DNA of 60,961 nucleotides from CAZLWF01 sp031972835 (GTDB taxonomy: Bacteria > Patescibacteriota > Minisyncoccia > Phycocordibacterales > UBA9973), in contig DALYDX010000002.1 in the NCBI GenBank assembly GCA_031972835.1, positions 1 through 60,961 on the forward strand, read 5' to 3'. Each line of letters begins with the position of its first letter. Position 1 is the first letter of the stretch. Made by a program: the position numbers and the translations under genes. Below the pieces are notes generated by a model. The model did no database searches and was not told the DNA's origin. It saw only the letters and a program-made list of their open reading frames with translations. Positions 15,664 through 22,786 of the stretch are shown here, one piece after another.

Positions 15664-16071
15664 TTAAACCTCCACCCGGGTACCTTTTTTTATAGGTACT
15701 TTGGTTTTACCAATAGATGGGTCTTTAAACTTGAAATACATTTCTTCGTTTGGTTTATATCCGCCAAAATCCCCGTTGTTGCCGACATTTTCTCCGATTG
15801 TATTTTTTACATCGAGAACACTGGCCATACCTTCTATTTTTATATAGTCGGCGCTAGACATAAGTTCCACCTGTGGATTTTTAGGATATTCCCCTGAAAC
15901 CCAGATGTAGTCATCTTCCCAAACAATCCTGTATTCGGATTCATCTTTTCCGGAACCAGAATTCGCGGAATTGTTGGTGGATCTATTACCTCGGTAATAT
16001 CCAACGATAAGGAATATGGTTACCAAAAAAATGGTCCATCGAGCAATTTTCCATATGGTTATTTTCTTCAT
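15664..16071 (-). CDS. Small anchored extracytoplasmic protein, unknown
   Basis: 135 aa. Basic start (MKKITIWKIARW), one TM (about residues 12-27, TIFLVTIFLIVGYY), a Ser/Asn/Gly linker (RSTNNSANSGSGKD), and an acidic domain of about 90 residues with YRIVWEDDYIWVSGEYP and FKFKDPSIGKTKVPIKKGT. No family recognised. A single gene with consensus promoter, placed in the row of three membrane or surface genes after the pilin cluster. Confidence 0.65.
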   Translation of the reverse strand: MKKITIWKIARWTIFLVTIFLIVGYYRGNRSTNNSANSGSGKDESEYRIVWEDDYIWVSGEYPKNPQVELMSSADYIKIEGMASVLDVKNTIGENVGNNGDFGGYKPNEEMYFKFKDPSIGKTKVPIKKGTRVEV

Positions 16072-16090
16072 ATTTGTACGTTTGATTAGA

Positions 16091-16119
16091 ATTATACACT
16101 AAATATACTCAAAAGTCAA
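16091..16119 (-). promoter_or_regulatory. Promoter of the 135-aa membrane protein
   Basis: TTGACT (16119-16114), 17-base spacer, TATAAT (16096-16091). Confidence 0.88.
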
Positions 16120-16164
16120 GCTAAAACACTCGATAAAATAAGGGGATTTTGGTATGATTTGCCT

Positions 16165-16842
16165 ATGATCGTCTCGATTGTTATCCCTGTCTATAATGAA
16201 AAGAACACCATTTACAAGCTCCTAGAGCGTGTAAAAAATGCCGACACCGGCAACTTCACCAAAGAAATTGTAATTGTAGATGATGCATCTACCGACGGAA
16301 CAAAAGCTATACTGGAGAATCTAAATGATCCTAGTATCAAAGTCGTCTATCATGAAAAAAATCAAGGTAAAGGTACGGCGCTTCGTACTGGGTTTACTGA
16401 AATATCTGGGAATGCAGTAATCATCCAAGATGCAGACCTAGAATATGATCCGGGTGAGTACATAAAACTTCTCGCACCAATAGAAAGAAAGATATCAAAT
16501 GTAGTTTACGGTTCTCGATATATTTCCACGGACATGCGAAAAAGTATTCCATTTGGAACTTGGTTTCTGACATCTGTGACAAACTTGTTGTACGGGAGTT
16601 CACTTACAGACGAACCGACTTGCTACAAAGCTTTTAGAAGGGAAGTCTTATATGGACTAGATTTGAAATGTAAGAGATTTGAATTCTGTCCGGAATTTAC
16701 TGCAAAGGTTTTGAAATTGGGAATGAATATTTACGAGGTTCCCATAAGATACCACAGACGCACAAAAGCTGAGGGCAAGAAACTCAAATGGTTTAGAGAT
16801 GGGTTTGAGGCGTTGTGGACTCTAGTTCGCTATCGTTTCTAA
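16165..16842 (+). CDS. Family 2 glycosyltransferase (polyprenyl-phosphate sugar synthase-like)
   Basis: 225 aa from ATG 16165; TATGAT ends 6 nt before it. GT-A fold of the dolichyl-phosphate mannose synthase type: IVIPVYNEKNTIYKLLERV, EIVIVDDASTDGT, NQGKGTALRTGF, the metal motif QDADLEYDP (DxD form), YGSRY and the C-terminal KAFRREVLYGL. It ends RYHRRTKAEGKKLKWFRDGF with no membrane helices, so it is soluble or peripheral. It is convergent with, and overlaps by 21 bp, a GT-C membrane protein; the pair may make and use a lipid-linked sugar. That link is inferred. Confidence 0.87.
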   Translation: MIVSIVIPVYNEKNTIYKLLERVKNADTGNFTKEIVIVDDASTDGTKAILENLNDPSIKVVYHEKNQGKGTALRTGFTEISGNAVIIQDADLEYDPGEYIKLLAPIERKISNVVYGSRYISTDMRKSIPFGTWFLTSVTNLLYGSSLTDEPTCYKAFRREVLYGLDLKCKRFEFCPEFTAKVLKLGMNIYEVPIRYHRRTKAEGKKLKWFRDGFEALWTLVRYRF

Positions 16843-18492
16843 CTTATACAGTTTCATATTTGGAAATTCACTGTCTGTGAATATGAGTTTGAAGCGTGGG
16901 TCTTGCTCTATAACTGTTTTTAAATTGGTTCCATTTGAATTTCTAAAATACTTTTCATTCATAATCATAAAGTTTGCTCCAAGTGTACGTGTGATGAAAG
17001 TGTAGGTGTCCATATCGGGTTCGATACAGTTTTTTTCTCCGCAGATATTTTCGGCGCGTGTAGCGTGGTACATCCGCCAGTAAATCTCCTTGTCATGTGC
17101 ATATGTGAACATTGGGTCCATCCCGCTCGTATATCTGTATTCTGGTGCATAAAAATACAGCTCAGGGAACATTCCAAAACGTGGGATAAACACAGTGCTA
17201 CCGATCGGTGCGTACTCTCGAAGTTTCTCGGTTGTAGCAAGTTGTATCGTATACTGTGGGGCTTTTTTTAATATATGAAGTAAGTTTACTGTCCGTGATA
17301 TAAAAAGTACTACGACGAAGAATATTATGAAGGTTATAAATATTTTTTTGTTTTTATGAAAAACACTTCGGACTTCAGATATTGTTCCATGAACAAAACT
17401 ATTTTCTCGCAATGAGCTATATAGATCTCGAAAAATATTATGTAATATTTTTATACTCGCCAGTAGTGTGAGTATAACCAAGGGTAGTGTGTACTCTACG
17501 GTTCTCTCTACCAAAAAGTAACCTACTACAAACGCAGTCGCTAGTACCCATAGAAACCAGATTTTGAAAGGAATATTTTTTAGATTTGATTTACGGATTG
17601 TGTATATCAGAAATACAATAAAACAAAATATAAATGGTACAAGCCACAAAAGCTCGCCTGAGACACTGCCCCAGCCATATCCAAGCTCAGAAGGCGTGCC
17701 ACTAGTCAGACCAAATATACTTGCTGATAGAGACTTGAAATGTACAAGATAGCCATTGTGAATATAGGCTAAGGTATCCGGACGAGCTAGAACTCCAAGT
17801 ATTAATCCCAGAAGTGTACTAAAAAATATTTTAATAGAAAAAAGTCTATTCTCACGATATATAAAAGCAGAAAAAATATAGATAAGCGGAGGAAGTAGAA
17901 TCAAAAAAGAAACTGAATAGAAGAAAGGGAACAGAAAGGCGATCAATAGAGCTAGAAGCATATTTCGCTCAACCAATGCAAAAACAATACCGAGCATAAA
18001 AATTATTGAAAATACATGGGGTCGTTCGAGGAATATTCTGAATGCAAAAATATTTGATAATAAAAATAGACTCGCACTGCCAAAGGCTGCGTATTGTAAA
18101 TATTTTTTGATATCTTGCCCTTTCAATATTCGTACAGAAAATAAAAAGAATATAGTTGTGAGAAGACCCACTACTGTAGAGTGATATATTTTTGATCCTA
18201 TTATGAGTGCGTTGAAATTGGTTCCGTCGAACTTGGAAACGAACGGGCCCATTGTCTTGTGGTATAGAGTGTACAAATCTACTGGTTTGTCAGTCTGTAG
18301 GGAAAATGCTGGAGGATAGGCAATTTCACCAGACCAGACACTGTATGATTTGCGTGCATGGTAATACGGGTCGTCTCCAGATGAAAAAGAAGCCGTTGTA
18401 AGTCGCAGAGTAAGCGTAAAAGAAAATACGAAAAGAAAAACAAATATAGATATAAGCCAGAGAGGATAGGTTTTTGAAATATTTAATTTCAT
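16822..18492 (-). CDS. GT-C-like polytopic membrane glycosyltransferase, DDPYYHAR motif
   Basis: 556 aa from ATG 18492, directly after the tRNA-Leu 3' end; a longer frame would run into the tRNA. About 11-13 TM helices with a C-terminal soluble part of about 130 residues. The first extracytoplasmic loop has SFSSGDDPYYHARKSY, the acidic GT-C loop 1 motif, very like STT3/AglB (D-x-Y-Y-H-x-R). The C-terminal domain lacks an obvious WWDYG motif, so calling it an oligosaccharyltransferase is not justified. Probably uses a polyprenyl-phosphate sugar to modify surface molecules. Likely co-transcribed with the tRNAs upstream. Confidence 0.7.
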   Translation of the reverse strand: MKLNISKTYPLWLISIFVFLFVFSFTLTLRLTTASFSSGDDPYYHARKSYSVWSGEIAYPPAFSLQTDKPVDLYTLYHKTMGPFVSKFDGTNFNALIIGSKIYHSTVVGLLTTIFFLFSVRILKGQDIKKYLQYAAFGSASLFLLSNIFAFRIFLERPHVFSIIFMLGIVFALVERNMLLALLIAFLFPFFYSVSFLILLPPLIYIFSAFIYRENRLFSIKIFFSTLLGLILGVLARPDTLAYIHNGYLVHFKSLSASIFGLTSGTPSELGYGWGSVSGELLWLVPFIFCFIVFLIYTIRKSNLKNIPFKIWFLWVLATAFVVGYFLVERTVEYTLPLVILTLLASIKILHNIFRDLYSSLRENSFVHGTISEVRSVFHKNKKIFITFIIFFVVVLFISRTVNLLHILKKAPQYTIQLATTEKLREYAPIGSTVFIPRFGMFPELYFYAPEYRYTSGMDPMFTYAHDKEIYWRMYHATRAENICGEKNCIEPDMDTYTFITRTLGANFMIMNEKYFRNSNGTNLKTVIEQDPRFKLIFTDSEFPNMKLYKLETIAN

Positions 18493-18494
18493 TC

Positions 18495-18579
18495 TGGTGC
18501 CCGAGGTGGGGGTCGAACCCACATCCCGTAACAGGACACGATTTTAAGTCGTGCGTGTATACCATTCCACCACTCGGGC
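18495..18579 (-). tRNA. tRNA-Leu (UAA)
   Basis: Acceptor GCCCGAG/CTCGGGC, discriminator A, and CCA encoded in the DNA (plus tgg at 18495). Anticodon loop CTTAAAA in stem CACGA/TCGTG; long variable arm typical of Leu. Last tRNA of the minus-strand cluster, 2 bp before the GT-C gene. Confidence 0.95.
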
Positions 18580-18600
18580 AAACAAACTCTTGGCTTTTTT

Positions 18601-18656
18601 GGTCACAGATAATTTGTTCGCCGTCGCTCGCAAATTTCCGCGACCCCGCCTCACAG
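18601..18656. repeat. tRNA-trailer repeat element, copy A
   Basis: GGTCACAGATAATTTG ... CAAATTTCCGCGACC forms an imperfect hairpin. It aligns with 34604-34660 (GGTCATAGATAATTTTC ... GAAAATTTATACGACC), both followed by CCyGCCTC. It lies downstream of tRNA-Lys on the tRNA sense strand. Confidence 0.65.
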
Positions 18657-18686
18657 TTTTGCGTGTTAGCAAAAATCGTTCCGGCT

Positions 18687-18736
18687 CACAATTGTGTATG
18701 AAAATATATAGCAGTATATATTTTCATCACATTGTG
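18687..18736. repeat. Long palindrome directly 3' of tRNA-Lys
   Basis: ATGAAAATATATA / TATATATTTTCAT (18698-18727) are perfectly complementary around a GCAG loop, with the stem extended outward through CACAAT..GTG and CACATTGTG. Probably a terminator or processing hairpin between tRNA-Lys and tRNA-Leu. Confidence 0.8.
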
Positions 18737-18807
18737 CCTCGTGAGGGGATCGAACCCCCGACCGTCTCCTTAAGAGGGAGCTGCTCTACCAGCTGAGCTA
18801 ACGAGGC
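18735..18807 (-). tRNA. tRNA-Lys (CUU)
   Basis: Acceptor GCCTCGT/ACGAGGC, D-arm GCTC/GAGC, anticodon loop CTCTTAA (CTT), T-loop TTCGATC. There is a G-A mismatch at 27-43. CCA is not encoded. Confidence 0.93.
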
Positions 18808-18837
18808 ATGGTATCTATAAAATAATTCTGCACAAAG

Positions 18838-18919
18838 TGCTGGAGAGGAGACTTGAACTCCTAACCCTTGCGGGACTAGTTCCTAAGACTAGCGCGTATA
18901 CCAATTCCGCCACTCCAGC
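18838..18919 (-). tRNA. tRNA-Leu (UAG)
   Basis: Acceptor GCTGGAG/CTCCAGC, anticodon loop CTTAGGA in stem CTAGT/ACTAG, long variable arm (CCCGCAAGGG). CCA is not encoded. First tRNA of the cluster. Confidence 0.94.
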
Positions 18920-18956
18920 ACTCTATGCAGACCTAAGGTTGTTTGTGCACCTGTGC

Positions 18957-18985
18957 ATTGTAGGATAAATCAGGTTTTTTATCAA
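18957..18985 (-). promoter_or_regulatory. Promoter of the tRNA Leu-Lys-Leu cluster
   Basis: Minus strand TTGATA (18985-18980), 17-base spacer, TACAAT (18962-18957), about 38 nt before tRNA-Leu(UAG). Confidence 0.75.
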
Positions 18986-18995
18986 ATTTTTTATG

Positions 18996-19024
18996 TTGAA
19001 GCAAAGCCCTAATTTTGCTATAGT
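18996..19024 (+). promoter_or_regulatory. Promoter of tRNA-Cys
   Basis: TTGAAG (18996-19001), 17-base spacer, TGC-TATAGT (19019-19024). Confidence 0.75.
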
Positions 19025-19056
19025 GTATCGACTTAAGATATTCTTTAAGTGAACAA

Positions 19057-19128
19057 GGCCTGGTGGCGAAGTGGTAACGCTGGAGTCTGCAAAACTCCCA
19101 TGCGCGGGTTCAATTCCCGCCCAGGCCT
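19057..19128 (+). tRNA. tRNA-Cys (GCA)
   Basis: Acceptor GGCCTGG/CCAGGCC, anticodon loop CTGCAAA in stem GGAGT/ACTCC, T-loop TTCAATT, discriminator T. CCA is not encoded. Confidence 0.95.
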
Positions 19129-19133
19129 CAAAT

Positions 19134-19463
19134 TTATTCCTTTCCTAAAAGTAGCTCGTCGATTTTTTGACGATTCTTTTCTCCTTTGTCTATCATTACA
19201 TCCAAGTAGGGGATGCGACGAACTCTAATATTTTTCATTAAGTATTCACGCATTTCTCCTAGATTTCTTTTTACAAACCATAGTGACGAGTCTTCTTTTT
19301 CTGCAGGCAGCACACTTATGTACAAGATAGCGTTTGCCTCGTCGTCTGATAGATGTGCCCCTGTGATAGATATGAGTGCATCGCGGTTGCTCTCACGCTC
19401 AAGAAATAGCGCGCCATAGCGTTTGATTTCTTCTAGTAGTCTATCGTGGTGAGATGTATTCAT
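19134..19463 (-). CDS. rbfA: Ribosome-binding factor A
   Basis: 109 aa, 30S maturation factor with a KH-like fold. HDRLLEEIKRYGALFLERES at the N-terminus, AILYISVLPAEKEDSS (the second strand), LGEMREYLMKNIRVRRIPYLDVMID (the typical helix-strand with RxxPxLxF form) and KIDELL near the end. It follows infB by 4 bp, the common infB-rbfA order. tRNA-Cys lies just beyond its 3' end on the other strand. Confidence 0.9.
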   Translation of the reverse strand: MNTSHHDRLLEEIKRYGALFLERESNRDALISITGAHLSDDEANAILYISVLPAEKEDSSLWFVKRNLGEMREYLMKNIRVRRIPYLDVMIDKGEKNRQKIDELLLGKE

Positions 19464-19467
19464 ATGT

Positions 19468-20976
19468 TTATTTGTAAGTGGTTATAAAAGATTCCAAGAC
19501 ATCACCTGCTGCGATCTCACTTTTAGATTCGATTAGTATTCCACATTCTGATTCTGCCAAGACCTCCCGAGCTTTTACTTTCCCGTGTTCTATACCGATT
19601 ATTTTCCCTCGTCCTATTTCAAAGTCTCGTCTAAGTATGCGCACTGTTCCATCAGAGACTATTTTGCCTTCAGTTACTTTTCCACCAACCACCTGACGTT
19701 CCTTTGTGGCACTGAAAAATTTTATAATTTTTACACGTCCTGTAACTTCTTCGATATTTTTTCTAGGCTTACGTTCCTCCATGAGTTCTTTTACAAAGTC
19801 ACTCATTTTGTATATAACATCAAATATTTGTATTGTGACTCCCGCACGTTCGTTTGCGTCGCGCGCTCGAGTATCTAGCTTAGTATTGAATCCTAGTATT
19901 ACGGCTTCTTTGTCAGATTGAGCAAGCTTGATATCGTTTTCATTTATAAGTCCCACATCGTTTGCCAAAATTTTGAATTTTACGCAGTCATTCTCAAGTT
20001 TCTTGATTTCTTTCAATACTGCTTCACCTACACCAGCTACATCTGCTTTTATAATTACCGGGATAACTTTTAGATCTTCTGTAGAACATAGAGATTCATT
20101 TTTGGTTACTTTGCTTTGGCTGTGTTCTTTGTTTTCTAGTATTGTCTTTTCCGCATCTTTTTTTGAAGAGAAAGAAACAAATGTACCACCTGAGGTTGGA
20201 AGTTTTGTAAATCCAGTAATACGTACAGGAGTAGAAATACCCGCTTCTTTTATAGTCTTACCTCTAAAATCTTCAAATATTCGGACAGGTGCAGATGAGT
20301 CATCTATAACAACAGTGTCACCTGAGCGAAGAGTTCCATTCTTTACGATTAAAGTAGCAGATATGCCACGCTTTTGATCGAGGTGTGATTCTATGACTAC
20401 GCCACTTGCAGGGAGGCTTATGTCACCAGTAAGTTCTTTCATTTCTGCTACTAGTAGTATTACATCTAAAAGTTCTCCTATACCAGCACCTGACTTTGCA
20501 GAGACGAGAGCAAAGGGAATATCTCCACCGTATCCTTCTAGATAGATTCCTTTTTCTGCTAGATCAAGTTTTACTTTTTCTGGGTTGGCGTTTGGCTTGT
20601 CGATTTTGTTGATAGCGACTACAAAAGGTACGTTACCTTCGACGATTGTATTCCAAGCTTCGATAGTCTGAGCTTTTACACTGTCTTCAGCTGATACTAC
20701 GAGTATTGCGATATCTGCTGCCACTGCACCACGCTCACGCATGTGTGAAAAAGCTTCGTGTCCTGGAGTGTCGAGGAATGTAATTTTCTTGTCCTCGCCA
20801 GTGTCACTTTTGTGATCAACTACATATGCTGAAATATGCTGAGTGATTCCACCAGCTTCTCCGTCCACGATATTGGTCTTTCGAATATAGTCTAGGAGAG
20901 TAGACTTACCGTGGTCGATATGTCCCATTACGACAACAACAGGTGGTCGTGGGATTATGTTAGTTTTTTCTTTCAT
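19468..20976 (-). CDS. infB: Translation initiation factor IF-2, short form
   Basis: 502 aa, about 400 shorter than E. coli IF-2. The variable N-terminal domains are missing and the protein starts a few residues before the G domain: GHIDHGKSTLLDYI (G1), FLDTPGHEAF (G3), NKIDKP (G4), SAKSGAG (G5). Domains II, III and the fMet-tRNA-binding C2 domain follow (ATKERQVVGGKVTEGKI, CGILIESKSEIAAGD). Short IF-2 is common in reduced genomes. With fmt and def present in the same window, formyl-Met initiation is complete here. Start at ATG 20976, A-rich leader without Shine-Dalgarno. Confidence 0.95.
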   Translation of the reverse strand: MKEKTNIIPRPPVVVVMGHIDHGKSTLLDYIRKTNIVDGEAGGITQHISAYVVDHKSDTGEDKKITFLDTPGHEAFSHMRERGAVAADIAILVVSAEDSVKAQTIEAWNTIVEGNVPFVVAINKIDKPNANPEKVKLDLAEKGIYLEGYGGDIPFALVSAKSGAGIGELLDVILLVAEMKELTGDISLPASGVVIESHLDQKRGISATLIVKNGTLRSGDTVVIDDSSAPVRIFEDFRGKTIKEAGISTPVRITGFTKLPTSGGTFVSFSSKKDAEKTILENKEHSQSKVTKNESLCSTEDLKVIPVIIKADVAGVGEAVLKEIKKLENDCVKFKILANDVGLINENDIKLAQSDKEAVILGFNTKLDTRARDANERAGVTIQIFDVIYKMSDFVKELMEERKPRKNIEEVTGRVKIIKFFSATKERQVVGGKVTEGKIVSDGTVRILRRDFEIGRGKIIGIEHGKVKAREVLAESECGILIESKSEIAAGDVLESFITTYK

Positions 20977-20982
20977 ATTTTT

Positions 20983-21441
20983 TTATCTGATTTTTTTTCG
21001 CGCATTTTCAAGCACTGTTGCTTCTTCTTCTGTAATGTCTTGGTTTGCAACACCTGCCTTTATATCTTTTGCGAACACACTCATACGATCACGAGCGTAT
21101 AGACTTGAGAATATAACTCCATCGTTTTCTTCATTTAAAAATGCAACAGCAAAACTTTGATTGCTACCTGCATCTTTGAACGGATTGAAACGGATCAAGT
21201 CTGTGCCTCGGATTGATTGCTTCAATTTATCCTCGTGAACTTTAGTTGTGTCCTCTATCTTTTTTAGACTTACTTCGAGTTCGCGCACTTCTTTGATTAG
21301 GTCGTTCATAAACACCTCTAGGTTGACAGCATTCTTTCCACGCCAGAATTTTCTTAGACGCTTTTCTGTACGAATATTCCATACAAGGAGTATAATTACA
21401 AGTAGTGCGAGCAAGATTATTATGATAGTGTTTATGTCCAT
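20983..21441 (-). CDS. DUF4446 family protein
   Basis: 152 aa. One N-terminal TM (about residues 5-22, TIIIILLALLVIILLVWN), a coiled-coil segment (about 45-75, VRELEVSLKKIEDTTKVHEDKL), and the conserved C-terminal domain with RFNPFKDAGSNQSFAVAFL and GVIFSSLYARDRMSVFAK. This pattern matches DUF4446, of unknown role and often near parB or chromosome genes. It is placed 6 bp before infB, and its promoter region overlaps that of the divergent cysteine desulfurase. Confidence 0.82.
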   Translation of the reverse strand: MDINTIIIILLALLVIILLVWNIRTEKRLRKFWRGKNAVNLEVFMNDLIKEVRELEVSLKKIEDTTKVHEDKLKQSIRGTDLIRFNPFKDAGSNQSFAVAFLNEENDGVIFSSLYARDRMSVFAKDIKAGVANQDITEEEATVLENARKKIR

Positions 21442-21469
21442 AGAGATTAGGATTATATACTAAAAAACC

Positions 21470-22708
21470 ATGTTTAGCAAAGGCATTTTTAATTTTTCAA
21501 ACAAAAAAAATACACGTAAAAATCGTGTGTATCTTGACTATGCATCCAGAGCTCCAGTGGACAGAGATGTATTAGAAGAGATGACTCGAGCATATAGGAC
21601 ACTTTCAGGCAATCCGAATGCATTGTATGAGGAAGGGGTAGTGGCTCGTGATGCAATCGATCGATCTCGAGATGCTATCGCTTCTGTTTTAAATGCGCAC
21701 AAGAATGAAATAATTTTTACAAGCGGAGGAACCGAGAGTGATAACTTGGCAATACTTGGAACACTCAAAAAATTCAAAGAAAATAATCCTGGCTTGCGAG
21801 CGCACGTACTTGTGAGTGCGGTTGAGCATTCCGCGATTTTTAATCTACTAGAAGATTGCGAAAAAGAATATGTAGACATAGAAATCATACCTGTAGATAA
21901 AAATGGGATAGTAGACTTACAGGTTTTTTCCAAGATGCTTCGTACGGATACAGTGATCGTATCTGTAATGTTAGCAAACAATGAAATCGGAGTCATAGAA
22001 CCTGTATCAGAAATTGCAAAGATTATTCGTAAATTTAAAAAAGATTTTAAATCTGAATCTGATGATACATATCCGCTACTACACACAGATGCAGTGCAAG
22101 CCTTGAATTATTGTCCGCTTAATGCGGCCAAACTCGGAGTAGACTTGATGTCTATCGCTAGTGGAAAGATATATGGTCCATATGGCATAGGGGTATTGTA
22201 TGTTAGACGAGGCACTCCGATTGGGAATATGCTTGTAGGAGGAGATCAGGAATACGGCTTGCGTCCAGGTACAGAAAACACTCCGAGCATAGTGGGGTTT
22301 GCAAGCGCTGTCACGAAAGCAGATTCTATGCGTCAATATGAAGTAGAGAGAGTGTTGAAATTACAAAAATATTTATTTGATGAATTACCAAGATACTGGC
22401 CAGAGAGTGTAATCAATGGATCTATTACAGAAAGACTTCCAAACAACATACATTTTAGTGTTCCGAATTTTTCAAGTGAGCTTTTAGTGATAGAGCTTGA
22501 TGCACTGGGTATCTCTGTGTCTTCAAAAAGTGCCTGTAAAAGTACAGATGCCGAAGTTTCGCATGTACTTCGCGCACTTGGATCAAGAGAAAATACTACT
22601 GGAGATATCCGTGTTACATTGGGACGTTACACTACAAAAAAAGATCTATCTAGATTTTTAGATGGACTTAAAAAGATTAGAATAAAATACAATCTGGGCA
22701 AAAAATAA
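21470..22708 (+). CDS. Cysteine desulfurase, NifS/IscS family, with altered PLP-lysine motif
   Basis: PLP enzyme delivering sulfur from Cys to Fe-S clusters or tRNA. 412 aa with about 19 extra N-terminal residues before VYLDYASRAP. Motifs: TSGGTESDNLAI, SAVEHSAI (His120), HTDAVQ, PLP Lys233 in SIASGKIYGP (family form SxHK; the His is Gly here), GGDQEYGLRPGTENTP and the sulfur-carrying Cys356 in SSKSACKSTD. No IscU or tRNA-thiolation gene is adjacent, so the sulfur acceptor is open. TATACT ends 8 nt before ATG and overlaps the divergent -10 of DUF4446. Confidence 0.88.
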   Translation: MFSKGIFNFSNKKNTRKNRVYLDYASRAPVDRDVLEEMTRAYRTLSGNPNALYEEGVVARDAIDRSRDAIASVLNAHKNEIIFTSGGTESDNLAILGTLKKFKENNPGLRAHVLVSAVEHSAIFNLLEDCEKEYVDIEIIPVDKNGIVDLQVFSKMLRTDTVIVSVMLANNEIGVIEPVSEIAKIIRKFKKDFKSESDDTYPLLHTDAVQALNYCPLNAAKLGVDLMSIASGKIYGPYGIGVLYVRRGTPIGNMLVGGDQEYGLRPGTENTPSIVGFASAVTKADSMRQYEVERVLKLQKYLFDELPRYWPESVINGSITERLPNNIHFSVPNFSSELLVIELDALGISVSSKSACKSTDAEVSHVLRALGSRENTTGDIRVTLGRYTTKKDLSRFLDGLKKIRIKYNLGKK

Positions 22709-22786
22709 GTTATTTTAAAAGATTTAGAATTGTGCTAAAGTACAGAAGTAAGTCGTTATATTATTAACACTATTTAAACTAATACC

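Noticed and set aside
16822..18492. Firm call of oligosaccharyltransferase STT3/PglB
   Set aside because: The loop 1 motif fits, but no WWDYG-type motif is visible in the C-terminal domain.
18326..18796. ORFs across the tRNA cluster
   Set aside because: They run through well-formed tRNA genes; no family match.
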